Shown here: positions 34,019 through 42,287 of the stretch, one piece after another
How the letters are laid out: the number at the start of each line of letters is the position of its first letter
Position numbering within the stretch: the first letter of the stretch is position 1
Source: Pseudomonas frederiksbergensis
GTDB lineage: Bacteria > Pseudomonadota > Gammaproteobacteria > Pseudomonadales > Pseudomonadaceae
Length of the DNA: 64,000 nucleotides
Direction of reading: 5' to 3'
NCBI RefSeq assembly: GCF_001952935.1
Contig: NZ_CP018319.1
Location: 5,290,001 to 5,354,000, forward strand
Notes under the pieces: model-generated
Told to the model about the DNA's origin: nothing
Databases searched by the model: none
What the model saw: only the letters and a program-made list of their open reading frames with translations
Translations under genes and position numbers: made by a program

Positions 34019-34978
34019 ATGTCAGGTGGATGTGGATGTGGTGGCGGTAATGGGGGCAGCGGTGGCTGCGGTTCTTCAAAAAAGGCCGAGGCTGTTCTCG
34101 ACATTGCGCCGGTCGCAGCGGCGCAGTTCGAAGCCCTGCCGGTTGAACCCGCAGGGGCCGATAACGCCCCGGCGCAGTTGATCGCCAGCAGTGAACAGGA
34201 GTGGCCGATCATCAGCGTCAACGAGGTCTCGATCACCCCGGAAGCGATGGCCCAGGAGCTGCAATATCACCCGGCCGAAAGCCGCGAGGAGGCAGTCTAT
34301 CTGGCCGCCCGGGCGCTGGTGATCCGCGAATTATTGCAGCAGCGCATCGCCGAGCTCGGCGTGTCGCTGGAGATCAGCGCCGGTGAGAACGAAGAAGAAG
34401 CGGCCACGCGCTTGTTGCTCGAACGTGAGGTGAAAGTGCCGCAGTGCGACGAGGAAACCAGCCTGCGTTACTACGAAAACAATCGCGGACGCTTCCACAG
34501 CGCACCGTTGCTGGCGGTGCGGCACATCCTGCTCGAATGCGCGCCGGACGACGTTGAAGCCAGGGAACTTGCGCAGGGTCAGGCCGAAGTCCTGCTGCAG
34601 CAACTGGATGAATTCCCCGGCAGTTTCGCCGAGCTGGCCGTGAAGTATTCGGCCTGCCCGTCGAAGGCTCAAGGCGGTTCTTTGGGACAGATCAGCAAGG
34701 GCCAGACCGTGCCCGAACTGGAACGTCAGCTGTTCACCCTGGCACCGGGCCTGGCCAGCAAACCGCTGGAAAGTCGCTACGGCTGGCATGTGATCAGCGT
34801 CGATCAGCGGATCGAAGGCATGCCGTTGCCCTATGAAGTGGTGTCGACGGCGATTCGCACGCAGTTGCAGCAAGGCGTCTGGCAAAAAGCGCTGGTGCAG
34901 TACCTGCAAACCCTGATCGGTGCGGCGGATATTCGCGGTATCCACTTGCAGGGCGCCGACTCACCGCTGGTGCAGTGA
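34019..34978 (+). CDS. PpiC-type peptidyl-prolyl isomerase of the nar operon, with a Cys/Gly-rich N-terminus
   Basis: A 319-residue protein. A parvulin domain lies at about residues 160-265 (VRHILLECAPDDVEA, SACPSKAQGGSLGQISKGQTVPE kept here as key parts, and GWHVISVD). The first 20 residues are glycine with four cysteines and could bind a metal. No signal peptide is seen, so it should act in the cytoplasm, where NarGH matures. A PpiC gene in this place is standard for Pseudomonas nar operons, and a folding or cofactor-insertion role for nitrate reductase is the usual inference. Confidence 0.88.
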   Translation: MSGGCGCGGGNGGSGGCGSSKKAEAVLDIAPVAAAQFEALPVEPAGADNAPAQLIASSEQEWPIISVNEVSITPEAMAQELQYHPAESREEAVYLAARALVIRELLQQRIAELGVSLEISAGENEEEAATRLLLEREVKVPQCDEETSLRYYENNRGRFHSAPLLAVRHILLECAPDDVEARELAQGQAEVLLQQLDEFPGSFAELAVKYSACPSKAQGGSLGQISKGQTVPELERQLFTLAPGLASKPLESRYGWHVISVDQRIEGMPLPYEVVSTAIRTQLQQGVWQKALVQYLQTLIGAADIRGIHLQGADSPLVQ

Positions 34979-35003
34979 GCCTCGAGGCAAACCGGGAGAT
35001 GTG

Positions 35004-35996
35004 ATGAACGCTGTAATGCAGGATGGCTTTGGACGGCAGATCGATTATCTGCGGATGTCGGTGACGGACCGCTGTGATTTTCGCTGTGTGTATTGCATGG
35101 CGAAAAACATGACGTTCCTGCCGCGTCAGCAGGTGCTCACCCTGGAAGAGTTGCAGCGTTTGGCGACGCTGTTCGTCGGGTTGGGCGTACGCAAGATCCG
35201 CCTGACCGGTGGTGAGCCGCTGATTCGTCCGGGCATTGTCGAACTGTGCCGCAACATCGCCGCGCTGCCCGGTTTGCGCGAACTGGTGATGACCAGCAAC
35301 GGCTCGCAACTGAGCCGCCTGGCCCGGCCGTTGGTCGACGCCGGGGTCAAGCGGATGAACATCAGCCTCGATAGCCTGGACGGACAGAAATTTCGCGCGA
35401 TCACCCGCATCGGCGATCTCGACCAGGTGCTTAACGGCATTGAAGCGGCGCGGGAGGCGGGGTTTGAGCGGATCAAACTCAATTGCGTGGTGATGAAGGG
35501 GCGCAACTTTGATGAGGTCCCGGCGTTGGTGCAGTACGCCATCGACCAACGTATCGACATCAGTTTCATCGAAGAAATGCCCTTGGGCGACGTCGGTCGT
35601 TCCCGGGGTGAATCGTTTTGTTCCAGCGACGAAGTGCGCACGCTGATCGCCAGCCAGCATCGATTGCTCGACAGCACCGAAAACAGCGGCGGACCGGCGC
35701 GCTACGTGCGCCTGGAACGTCATCCCGAGACACGGATCGGTTTCATTTCGCCCAACAGCCACAACTTTTGTGGCAGCTGTAATCGGGTGCGGATGACGGT
35801 TGAAGGGAAGTTGTTGCTGTGCCTGGGGCAGGACGATGCGCTGGATTTGCGTGGATTGCTGCGGCGATATCCGTTGGATGACCAACCGGTGATCAACGCG
35901 GTGCAGAAGGCCTTGCGCGGCAAGCCATTGCGCCACGATTTCAGCCCCGACCGGGAGGTACAGATTGTGCGGTTCATGAATATGAGTGGCGGTTGA
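35004..35996 (+). CDS. moaA: GTP 3',8-cyclase MoaA (molybdenum cofactor synthesis)
   Basis: A 330-residue radical SAM enzyme. The N-terminal cluster motif is CDFRCVYCMA, the SAM-binding region GGEPLIRPG follows, the C-terminal second cluster has CGSCNRVR with a later Cys, and the chain ends with the conserved Gly-Gly tail (NMSGG). It makes the first intermediate of molybdopterin from GTP. Start ATG at 35004 has GGGAGATG upstream. As the last gene of the nar operon it links cofactor synthesis to nitrate respiration. Confidence 0.96.
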   Translation: MNAVMQDGFGRQIDYLRMSVTDRCDFRCVYCMAKNMTFLPRQQVLTLEELQRLATLFVGLGVRKIRLTGGEPLIRPGIVELCRNIAALPGLRELVMTSNGSQLSRLARPLVDAGVKRMNISLDSLDGQKFRAITRIGDLDQVLNGIEAAREAGFERIKLNCVVMKGRNFDEVPALVQYAIDQRIDISFIEEMPLGDVGRSRGESFCSSDEVRTLIASQHRLLDSTENSGGPARYVRLERHPETRIGFISPNSHNFCGSCNRVRMTVEGKLLLCLGQDDALDLRGLLRRYPLDDQPVINAVQKALRGKPLRHDFSPDREVQIVRFMNMSGG

Positions 35997-36022
35997 ACTG
36001 ACCTTTAAAACACAGCAAATCC

Positions 36023-36116
36023 AATGTGGGAGCGGGCTTGCTCGCGAAGACGGAGTATCAGTCGACATCAATGTTGACTGGTAAACCGCCTTCGCGAGCA
36101 AGCCCGCTCCCACATT
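36023..36116. repeat. REP doublet (REPIN) between moaA and nrdD
   Basis: AATGTGGGAGCGGGCTTGCT and its inverted copy ending at 36116 form the typical Pseudomonas REP pair, with arms of about 30 bases and an inner CAGTCGACAT...ATGTTGACTG inverted repeat. It probably serves as a transcript end or stabiliser for the long nar mRNA. Confidence 0.85.
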
Positions 36117-36158
36117 TAGATCTTCGCCGAATTCCGGCATTTTTTTCACCGGCAAATC

Positions 36159-36172
36159 TTGATATCGATCAA
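36159..36172. promoter_or_regulatory. ANR/DNR box of the nrdD promoter
   Basis: TTGATATCGATCAA is an exact TTGAT-N4-ATCAA palindrome, 87 bases upstream of the nrdD ATG. It implies anaerobic induction of the class III reductase, with a start site expected near 36207. Confidence 0.8.
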
Positions 36173-36258
36173 TTGCAGATCAGCACTTTGTCCGTAGCCT
36201 TCACTGCATGTTGTGGTTTTAAGTTTATTTAAGTCTATATGTAGTGTCTGGAGGCCAA

Positions 36259-38274
36259 ATGCAGAGCACGCTGATCGCAGTAGGAAGTAACCGCTTGCAC
36301 AAGCGCGATGGCAGTCAGGTCGCCTTCGATGCCGACAAGATCCGTCAGGCATTGATCGCCGCCGGCAAGGCGACGGGGGAGTACGGTGAGGTTGAGGTTG
36401 AAGGCTTGCTAGACGCGGTATTGGCCAGGCTCGAAGGGTTGCCGAGGCTGCATGTCGAGCAAATCCAGGACCGTGTTGAACGGGTGTTGATGGACGCCGG
36501 TTTTTTCCTCGCGATGCGCGCCTACATCGTCTACCGCGAACAGCACGGGCGCTTGCGGCGTGACCGCCGGACCATGGTCGAAGTCGCGACCTCGATGAAC
36601 GAATACCTGGACCGCGAAGACTGGCGGGTCCAGGCCAACGCCAATCAAGGCTACTCACTGGGCGGGCTGGTGTTGAACGTATCAGGCAAAGTCACCGCCA
36701 ACTACTGGCTGGACGAGGTGTACAGCGAGGCCATCGGCCAGGCCCACCGCGAGGCGGATTTGCATGTGCACGATCTCGATATGCTCGCCGGTTACTGCGC
36801 CGGCTGGTCGCTGCGCACCCTGTTGCACGAAGGGCTCAACGGTGTGCCGGGGCGTGTCGAAGCCGGTCCGCCGAAGCACTTGAGCAGCGCCCTGGGGCAG
36901 ATGGTGAATTTCCTCGGCACGTTGCAAAACGAATGGGCCGGCGCCCAGGCGTTCAGCTCGTTCGACACCTACCTGGCGCCCTATGTGCGCAAGGATCAAC
37001 TGAGTTATCAGGAGGTGCGCCAGGCGATCCAGGAGTTCATCTACAACCTTAATGTTCCCTCGCGCTGGGGCACCCAGACGCCGTTCACCAACCTGACTTT
37101 CGACTGGGTGTGCCCGCAGGATTTGCGTGAGCAGATACCCGTCATCGGCGGTGAGGAAATGCCGTTCGCCTATGGCGATCTGCAAGTCGAAATGGAGCTG
37201 CTCAACCGCGCTTACATCGAAGTAATGCAGGCTGGCGATGCGAAAGGGCGGGTGTTCACCTTTCCGATCCCGACCTACAACATCACCCACGACTTTCCGT
37301 GGGACAGTGAAAACGCCGATCGCCTGTTCGAGATGACTGCGCGTTACGGCCTGCCGTATTTCCAGAACTTCCTCAATTCGGACCTGCAACCCAATCAGGT
37401 GCGCTCGATGTGCTGCCGTTTGCAGCTGGATGTCCGCGAGTTGCTCAAGCGTGGCGGCGGATTGTTCGGTTCAGCGGAGCAAACCGGATCGCTCGGCGTC
37501 GTCACCATCAACTGCGCGCGGTTGGGCTATGTGTTCAAGGGGAATACCAGCGGTTTGCTGCAGCGCCTGGACACGCTGATGGAACTGGCGATGGAAAGCC
37601 TGGAGGTCAAGCGCAAGGTGATTCAGCACCACATGGATGCCGGTTTGTACCCGTACACCAAGCGCTACCTCGGAACCCTGCGTAACCATTTCTCCACCAT
37701 CGGCCTCAACGGCATGCATGAAATGCTGCGCAATTTCACCGGTGACGAGGAGGGCATGCACACCGAGAAGGGCCGGCAGTTTGGCCTGAAGATGCTCGAT
37801 CACGTGCGCGCCACGTTGCTGCGATTCCAGGAAGAAACCGGCCACATGTACAACCTGGAAGCGACGCCGGCCGAGGGCACGACCTACCGCTTCGCCAAGG
37901 AAGATCTCAAGCGCTACCCCGACATTCTCCAGGCGGGCAGCGTGCAAGCGCCGTACTACACCAACTCCTCGCAACTGCCCGTGGGCTACACCGAAGACCC
38001 CTTCGAGGCCCTGGAACTTCAAGACGAATTGCAATGCAAGTACACCGGCGGCACGGTCTTGCACCTGTACATGGCCGAGCGGATTTCCTCGACCCAGGCC
38101 TGCAAGCAACTGGTGCGCAAAGCCCTTGGCCGCTTCCGCCTGCCGTACCTGACCGTGACCCCGACGTTCTCCATTTGTCCGGTGCACGGCTACCTCGATG
38201 GCGAGCATGAATTTTGCCCCAAGTGTGACGAGGCACTGCTGCTGAAAGAGCAAAAGCTCGGCAGCGTTCATTGA
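36259..38274 (+). CDS. nrdD: Anaerobic (class III) ribonucleoside-triphosphate reductase, large chain lacking the glycyl-radical segment
   Basis: A 671-residue NrdD with an N-terminal ATP-cone (about 8-95). The active-site cysteines are present: Cys180 in GYCAGW and Cys385/386 in SMCCRLQLD, the thiyl radical place. Zinc-site residues near the end are Cys640, His643, Cys653 and Cys656. The chain then stops after about 15 more residues, before the RVxGY glycyl-radical motif that closes other NrdD proteins. That motif is on the next gene in another frame, so stop-codon readthrough could not join them. It reduces ribonucleotides without oxygen, with formate as reductant in the known enzymes. GGAGG start, ANR box upstream. 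Confidence 0.93.
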   Translation: MQSTLIAVGSNRLHKRDGSQVAFDADKIRQALIAAGKATGEYGEVEVEGLLDAVLARLEGLPRLHVEQIQDRVERVLMDAGFFLAMRAYIVYREQHGRLRRDRRTMVEVATSMNEYLDREDWRVQANANQGYSLGGLVLNVSGKVTANYWLDEVYSEAIGQAHREADLHVHDLDMLAGYCAGWSLRTLLHEGLNGVPGRVEAGPPKHLSSALGQMVNFLGTLQNEWAGAQAFSSFDTYLAPYVRKDQLSYQEVRQAIQEFIYNLNVPSRWGTQTPFTNLTFDWVCPQDLREQIPVIGGEEMPFAYGDLQVEMELLNRAYIEVMQAGDAKGRVFTFPIPTYNITHDFPWDSENADRLFEMTARYGLPYFQNFLNSDLQPNQVRSMCCRLQLDVRELLKRGGGLFGSAEQTGSLGVVTINCARLGYVFKGNTSGLLQRLDTLMELAMESLEVKRKVIQHHMDAGLYPYTKRYLGTLRNHFSTIGLNGMHEMLRNFTGDEEGMHTEKGRQFGLKMLDHVRATLLRFQEETGHMYNLEATPAEGTTYRFAKEDLKRYPDILQAGSVQAPYYTNSSQLPVGYTEDPFEALELQDELQCKYTGGTVLHLYMAERISSTQACKQLVRKALGRFRLPYLTVTPTFSICPVHGYLDGEHEFCPKCDEALLLKEQKLGSVH

Positions 38275-38306
38275 TTTCGATCCACTCAACCGCAAGGAGC
38301 TTCACC

Positions 38307-38474
38307 ATGACTGCATCGCAAACACTGCCCCAGGCTCAACGTCAACGCTGCGAAGTCTGGACCCGGGTAATGGGTTATCACCGCCCTGTGTCGGCGTTCA
38401 ATCCGGGTAAACAATCGGAACACCGCGAGCGGGTGCACTTCACTGAAAGCGCGGCACTGGCCGGGCGCCAATGA
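38307..38474 (+). CDS. Separate glycyl-radical domain of NrdD (55 residues)
   Basis: A small gene with its own AAGGAG site 7 bases before the ATG, 32 bases after the nrdD stop. The protein reads CEVWTRVMGYHRPVSAFN in its middle, the exact kind of segment that ends normal class III reductases (RVxGY with a downstream P-x-x-x-x-N-x-G-K). Gly23 is the likely radical site. It overlaps nrdG by ATGA, so reductase chain, radical domain and activase are made together. By inference the peptide docks into NrdD and is activated there by NrdG. A sequencing error could in principle fake the split, but the separate ribosome site argues against it. Confidence 0.85.
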   Translation: MTASQTLPQAQRQRCEVWTRVMGYHRPVSAFNPGKQSEHRERVHFTESAALAGRQ

Positions 38475-39166
38475 GTCGAACGCTTCGGGTCGGGGGCATG
38501 GTGCCCCTGACCACTATCGACTATCCGGGACAGCTCGCCTGCGTGCTGTTTTGCCAGGGTTGCGCCTGGCGTTGTCGTTACTGCCATAACCCGCAGTTGA
38601 TCCCGCCTCGTGGCACAGACGAAGTGGATTGGCGGCGGGTGTTGGCGTTTCTGCAACGGCGTCAGGACCTGCTCGATGCGGTGGTGTTCAGCGGCGGTGA
38701 GCCGACCTTGCAGGACGGTTTGCTCGGCGCCATGGATGAAGTGCGGGCGATGGGATTTCGCATCGGTTTGCACAGCGCCGGGATCAAGCCTGCTGCATTT
38801 GCCAAGGCGCTGACCGGGGCCGATTGGGTCGGTTTCGATGTCAAGGCGTTGCCCGAGGATTGCCAGGCGATCACCCGGGTCGAAGGCAGCGGAACAGCCA
38901 ACTGGCGCAGCCTTGAGCATCTGCTGGCCAGCGGTGTCGACTACGAATGTCGCACCACCGTGCATTGGCATCTGTTCGAGCCGGCGCGACTGCTGATCCT
39001 CGCCACGCGCTTGAGCGAACTTGGCGTCAAACGATTCGCCGTGCAACTGGTTCGCACCGAGCGGATGTTCGATCCGTTGCTGCCAAGTGTTTCGGCACAA
39101 GCCTTGCTTCCTGAGTTATGGGATGCCATGCGCGAGTTGTTTCCAGCCTTTGTATTACGGGGGTAA
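38471..39166 (+). CDS. nrdG: Anaerobic ribonucleotide reductase activating protein NrdG
   Basis: A 231-residue radical SAM protein with the cluster motif CQGCAWRCRYCHNP and the SAM-binding VFSGGEPTLQ. It cuts SAM to make the 5'-deoxyadenosyl radical that places the glycyl radical on NrdD. The ATG overlaps the stop of the small glycyl-radical gene. At 231 residues it is longer than E. coli NrdG (154) and closer to the pyruvate-formate-lyase-activase-like NrdG2 type common in Pseudomonas and Archaea. Confidence 0.93.
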   Translation: MSRTLRVGGMVPLTTIDYPGQLACVLFCQGCAWRCRYCHNPQLIPPRGTDEVDWRRVLAFLQRRQDLLDAVVFSGGEPTLQDGLLGAMDEVRAMGFRIGLHSAGIKPAAFAKALTGADWVGFDVKALPEDCQAITRVEGSGTANWRSLEHLLASGVDYECRTTVHWHLFEPARLLILATRLSELGVKRFAVQLVRTERMFDPLLPSVSAQALLPELWDAMRELFPAFVLRG

Positions 39167-39259
39167 CCGAGGCTGAGGTTTAACGTTTGACAGGGATATC
39201 CAACATTAGGTTTTCAAATGCGCTGCCAATCGGCAGGTATCAAACGGGGAGCATTTGAT

Positions 39260-40879
39260 ATGGCCAAATTAACCACGGCACAACGTATCGTCATCGGCTT
39301 TGCAATCGCGCCGCTGGCCTTGATGGGCATGGCGTTTTACGCGTTGCACGATCTGGCGACGCTCAAGGAACAGGCGGTCGTCATCGTCAAGCAGGACTGG
39401 CCGAAGATCGACCCGATCATGGTCATCGCCACCGGTGTGCGCGATAACGCCCGGAACACCCGGGATTTGCTGATCGATAAAGACAATCAGCAAGTGCAGC
39501 AGTCAATCGACGCCACCAAGAAACGCATCACCCAGGCACTCGAAACGCTTGAACCTTTGTTCTATTTGCCGGAGGGCAAAAGCGCTTATGCCGCGCTGAA
39601 GAAGAATCGCGAAGCCTACGTGGCGGCGTTCACTCAAGTGCAGGTGCTGATCCGGCAAGGTGCTTTCGATGACGCCATGGCACAGCTGAAGCAAAAGGTC
39701 GTGCCGGCCGAGCGCGAGGTTTATGCCAGCCTGGACCAGTTGATGGCGCTGCAAGGCAAAATATTCGCCGACCGGGAACAGTCGGCTCAGGAACTGTACA
39801 GCGATGCCCGGCGCAACATGCTCGGGTTGTTTTTGTTCTGTGTGGCACTGGTCATCGCCGCGGCGGTGATCGTCACGCGCAGTGTGACCCGGCCATTGGG
39901 CGGCGAGCCGGATGATGCCGCACGATTCTTGAGTCAGATCGCTCAGGGCGACCTGACGATTCAGGTGCCTGTGAGCTCAAGTGCCGGCGGCAGCGTGATG
40001 ATGAACATGCACCAGATGCAGCAAAGTCTGAATGCCATGGTCAAGCACATCGCGACGTCGGTGGACCAGGTGGCCAGTTCCTCCGAAGAGCTAAGTGCGG
40101 TCAGCAGCCAGACCAGCAGCAACCTGCAATTGCAGGGGCTGGAGATCGAACAGGCAGCCACCGCGGTGAACCAGATGACCGCGGCGGTCGACGAAGTGGC
40201 GCGCAATGCGGTCAGCACTTCCGAGGCCTCGCGGCAGTCCGAGCAAACCGCACAGCGCGGGCGTGAACAGGTTCAGGAAACCGTGGTTTCAATCGGCGCA
40301 TTGGCCGATGGCGTCACCGACACCTCACAGCGCATCGAGCAACTGGCGGGCCGGGTGCAGGACATCAGCAAGGTGCTGGACGTGATTCGCAGCATCGCCG
40401 AGCAGACCAATTTGCTGGCCCTCAACGCGGCCATTGAAGCGGCCCGTGCCGGGGATGCCGGACGCGGTTTTGCCGTGGTCGCCGATGAAGTGCGCGCCCT
40501 GGCCCATCGCACGCAAGAGTCCACCCAGGAAATCGAGCAGATGATAGGCAACATTCGTCTCGATACCGGCCATGCCGTGACGGCCATGCAAAGCAGCAGC
40601 AACCTGGTCCGGGCCACCCTTGAAGTGGCGCAACGCTCGGGCGATGCATTGGACGAAATCACCCGGTCGATCTCGCAGATCAACGAGCGCAACATGATGA
40701 TTGCCAGCGCCACTGAAGAGCAGGCGTTGGTGGCGCGGGAGGTGGATCGTAACCTGATGGGGATTCGCAACTTGTCCGAGCAGGTCTTGCTGGGTGCCCA
40801 ACATACTCACACGGCGGGCCACGACTTGGCGCAGATGGCCGGGGCGCTGCACCAGACGGTGGCGCGGTTCAAGGTCTAG
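39260..40879 (+). CDS. Methyl-accepting chemotaxis protein
   Basis: A 539-residue chemoreceptor: transmembrane helix (about 9-30), a helical periplasmic four-helix-type sensor (about 31-200), a second helix (about 204-226), HAMP, and a cytoplasmic signalling domain with the invariant hairpin tip SIAEQTNLLALNAAIEAARA. It should control CheA through CheW. The ligand cannot be read from the sequence; helical-bundle sensors bind small acids, amino acids or polyamines. It follows nrdG on the same strand after 93 bases, with no clear anaerobic box of its own. Confidence 0.92.
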   Translation: MAKLTTAQRIVIGFAIAPLALMGMAFYALHDLATLKEQAVVIVKQDWPKIDPIMVIATGVRDNARNTRDLLIDKDNQQVQQSIDATKKRITQALETLEPLFYLPEGKSAYAALKKNREAYVAAFTQVQVLIRQGAFDDAMAQLKQKVVPAEREVYASLDQLMALQGKIFADREQSAQELYSDARRNMLGLFLFCVALVIAAAVIVTRSVTRPLGGEPDDAARFLSQIAQGDLTIQVPVSSSAGGSVMMNMHQMQQSLNAMVKHIATSVDQVASSSEELSAVSSQTSSNLQLQGLEIEQAATAVNQMTAAVDEVARNAVSTSEASRQSEQTAQRGREQVQETVVSIGALADGVTDTSQRIEQLAGRVQDISKVLDVIRSIAEQTNLLALNAAIEAARAGDAGRGFAVVADEVRALAHRTQESTQEIEQMIGNIRLDTGHAVTAMQSSSNLVRATLEVAQRSGDALDEITRSISQINERNMMIASATEEQALVAREVDRNLMGIRNLSEQVLLGAQHTHTAGHDLAQMAGALHQTVARFKV

Positions 40880-40886
40880 TTGATCC

Positions 40887-40939
40887 GCTGGTGGTTGCGT
40901 CGGGGGCTCAGTTCCAGCCCCAGAACTGCAACCACCAGC
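40887..40939. terminator. Two-tier hairpin between convergent chemoreceptor and ftrD genes
   Basis: GCTGGTGGTTGC (40887-40898) pairs with GCAACCACCAGC (40928-40939), and inside it GGGGCT pairs with AGCCCC. It starts eight bases after the chemoreceptor stop and its right arm lies inside the last codons of ftrD. No U-run follows on either side. It may end both transcripts or block antisense read-through. Confidence 0.5.
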
Positions 40940-42287
40940 CGAAGCCTACCAAGCCGATGGCGAGTAACAGGCAAGTGCTGCCCAACCCGCGCCGCGCCAG
41001 GGAAAGGCCTTCGCGGTCTAGCCGTTTCCATCCCAGCAACAGGCTCCAGCCAATCGCGGCCACTAACAGACAGGCCCTGGCGGGTTGTACCCATTCCAGC
41101 AACAGCCCTTCGTAGCGCAGCAATTTCACCGTTGTGGCCGACAGCCCGAGAAACAATCCTGCACCACCCAAGGGCGTGAGTGTCAGCGCCAGGGGCCAAT
41201 ACAGGGCAGGATCTTGCGCCAGTCGCGCTGTCAGGCGCAGAAGGATCATCAGCGCCGTGCCCAACACCATCGAACTCAAACCCAGATAAACGACGATGCT
41301 GAAACCGTCGAGCCAGCTGAAACTGTCGTTGAGCTGTGGGTAATGGGTGAGCAGCCACCAGGGCGCGTTGTCCTCCAGGGCCCAGAGTTGGTCGTGCTCG
41401 ACCAGCCATTGGGCGAGGGTTTGTTTGAGGGCGACGAACCATGGGCTGACCGTCCACTGAAACGCGCCCATGGCCAGGCCGATCACGCCGAACAGCAATA
41501 AGCGCGCGTCCCACGGTGAAAGTGTCTGCGCCGTCGCGTGAAGAATTTCCTGATTGCTGGAGCGAGCGATCAGCTGAACTGCGCCGCGTTGTCCGCTGCA
41601 GCGTCCGCAGGCATGACAGTCACTGGCACCTTGCATGCGACGGATATCGAGCAAAGGCGCGCAGTTGGGCGGCGGCAGGCGCGGTGCGGAGTTTTCAATC
41701 CAGCGTTGTTCGTCGACCTGAAAATGTACGGGAGCCAGGCGAGCGAGCAGGGCGAAGACGCCGCTGACCGGGCACAGGTAACGGCACCAGATCCGCTTGC
41801 CCCGGGCGAACAGCAACCCGACAACGACCGCGGCGACGGTCGAGCCGCCCAGAATCAACAGCGCCGCTTGGGCGTAGTCATAGACGCTGATCAACTGGCC
41901 GTAGAGGGTCGTCACGCAGAACGCGAGGGTTGGCCAGCCGCCCCAGCGCAACCAGCGCGGCACACCCAAACCTTTGCCGTAATGGCTGGCCCATTCGCTG
42001 AGTGAACCTTCCGGACAGAGAACCCCACACCAGAGGCGGCCGAACAGCACGATCGACAGCAGCACGAACGGCCACCAGATCCCCCAAAACAAAAACTGCG
42101 CGAACAGAGTCAGGTTATCGAGCATCCGTGCCTGGCTGTCCGGCAGCGGCAACACCGCCGGTACCACCAACAGCAACGCATAGAACAGTACAACGGCCCA
42201 CTGCACAGCGCGAATGACGGGAGCATGGCGGCGCATGCCGTCGCCCAGGCGCTGCAGCCATCGATTGTGCCGACTCAGTTCAGGCAT
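40908..42287 (-). CDS. ftrD: FtrD-like membrane polyferredoxin of a ferrous iron import system
   Basis: A 459-residue membrane protein with many hydrophobic helices and NapH/NosR-type cysteine motifs: CGVLCPEGS, CRYLCPVSG and CHACGRCSGQRG. In the Bordetella and Brucella FtrABCD systems a protein of this kind accepts the electron released when ferrous iron is oxidised at the FTR1 permease. The ATG at 42287 overlaps the ftrC stop by 13 bases; the longer frame upstream is a shadow. Last of four genes. Function by family and order. Confidence 0.82.
   Translation of the reverse strand: MPELSRHNRWLQRLGDGMRRHAPVIRAVQWAVVLFYALLLVVPAVLPLPDSQARMLDNLTLFAQFLFWGIWWPFVLLSIVLFGRLWCGVLCPEGSLSEWASHYGKGLGVPRWLRWGGWPTLAFCVTTLYGQLISVYDYAQAALLILGGSTVAAVVVGLLFARGKRIWCRYLCPVSGVFALLARLAPVHFQVDEQRWIENSAPRLPPPNCAPLLDIRRMQGASDCHACGRCSGQRGAVQLIARSSNQEILHATAQTLSPWDARLLLFGVIGLAMGAFQWTVSPWFVALKQTLAQWLVEHDQLWALEDNAPWWLLTHYPQLNDSFSWLDGFSIVVYLGLSSMVLGTALMILLRLTARLAQDPALYWPLALTLTPLGGAGLFLGLSATTVKLLRYEGLLLEWVQPARACLLVAAIGWSLLLGWKRLDREGLSLARRGLGSTCLLLAIGLVGFGWWLQFWGWN

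Noticed and set aside
34794..36155. A long minus-strand frame over the PpiC and moaA genes
   Set aside because: No domain in the translation, while moaA on the other strand has complete radical SAM motifs.
38271..38306. Programmed frameshift joining NrdD to the glycyl-radical peptide
   Set aside because: No good slippery heptamer is seen near the nrdD stop, and the small gene has its own ribosome site and ATG.
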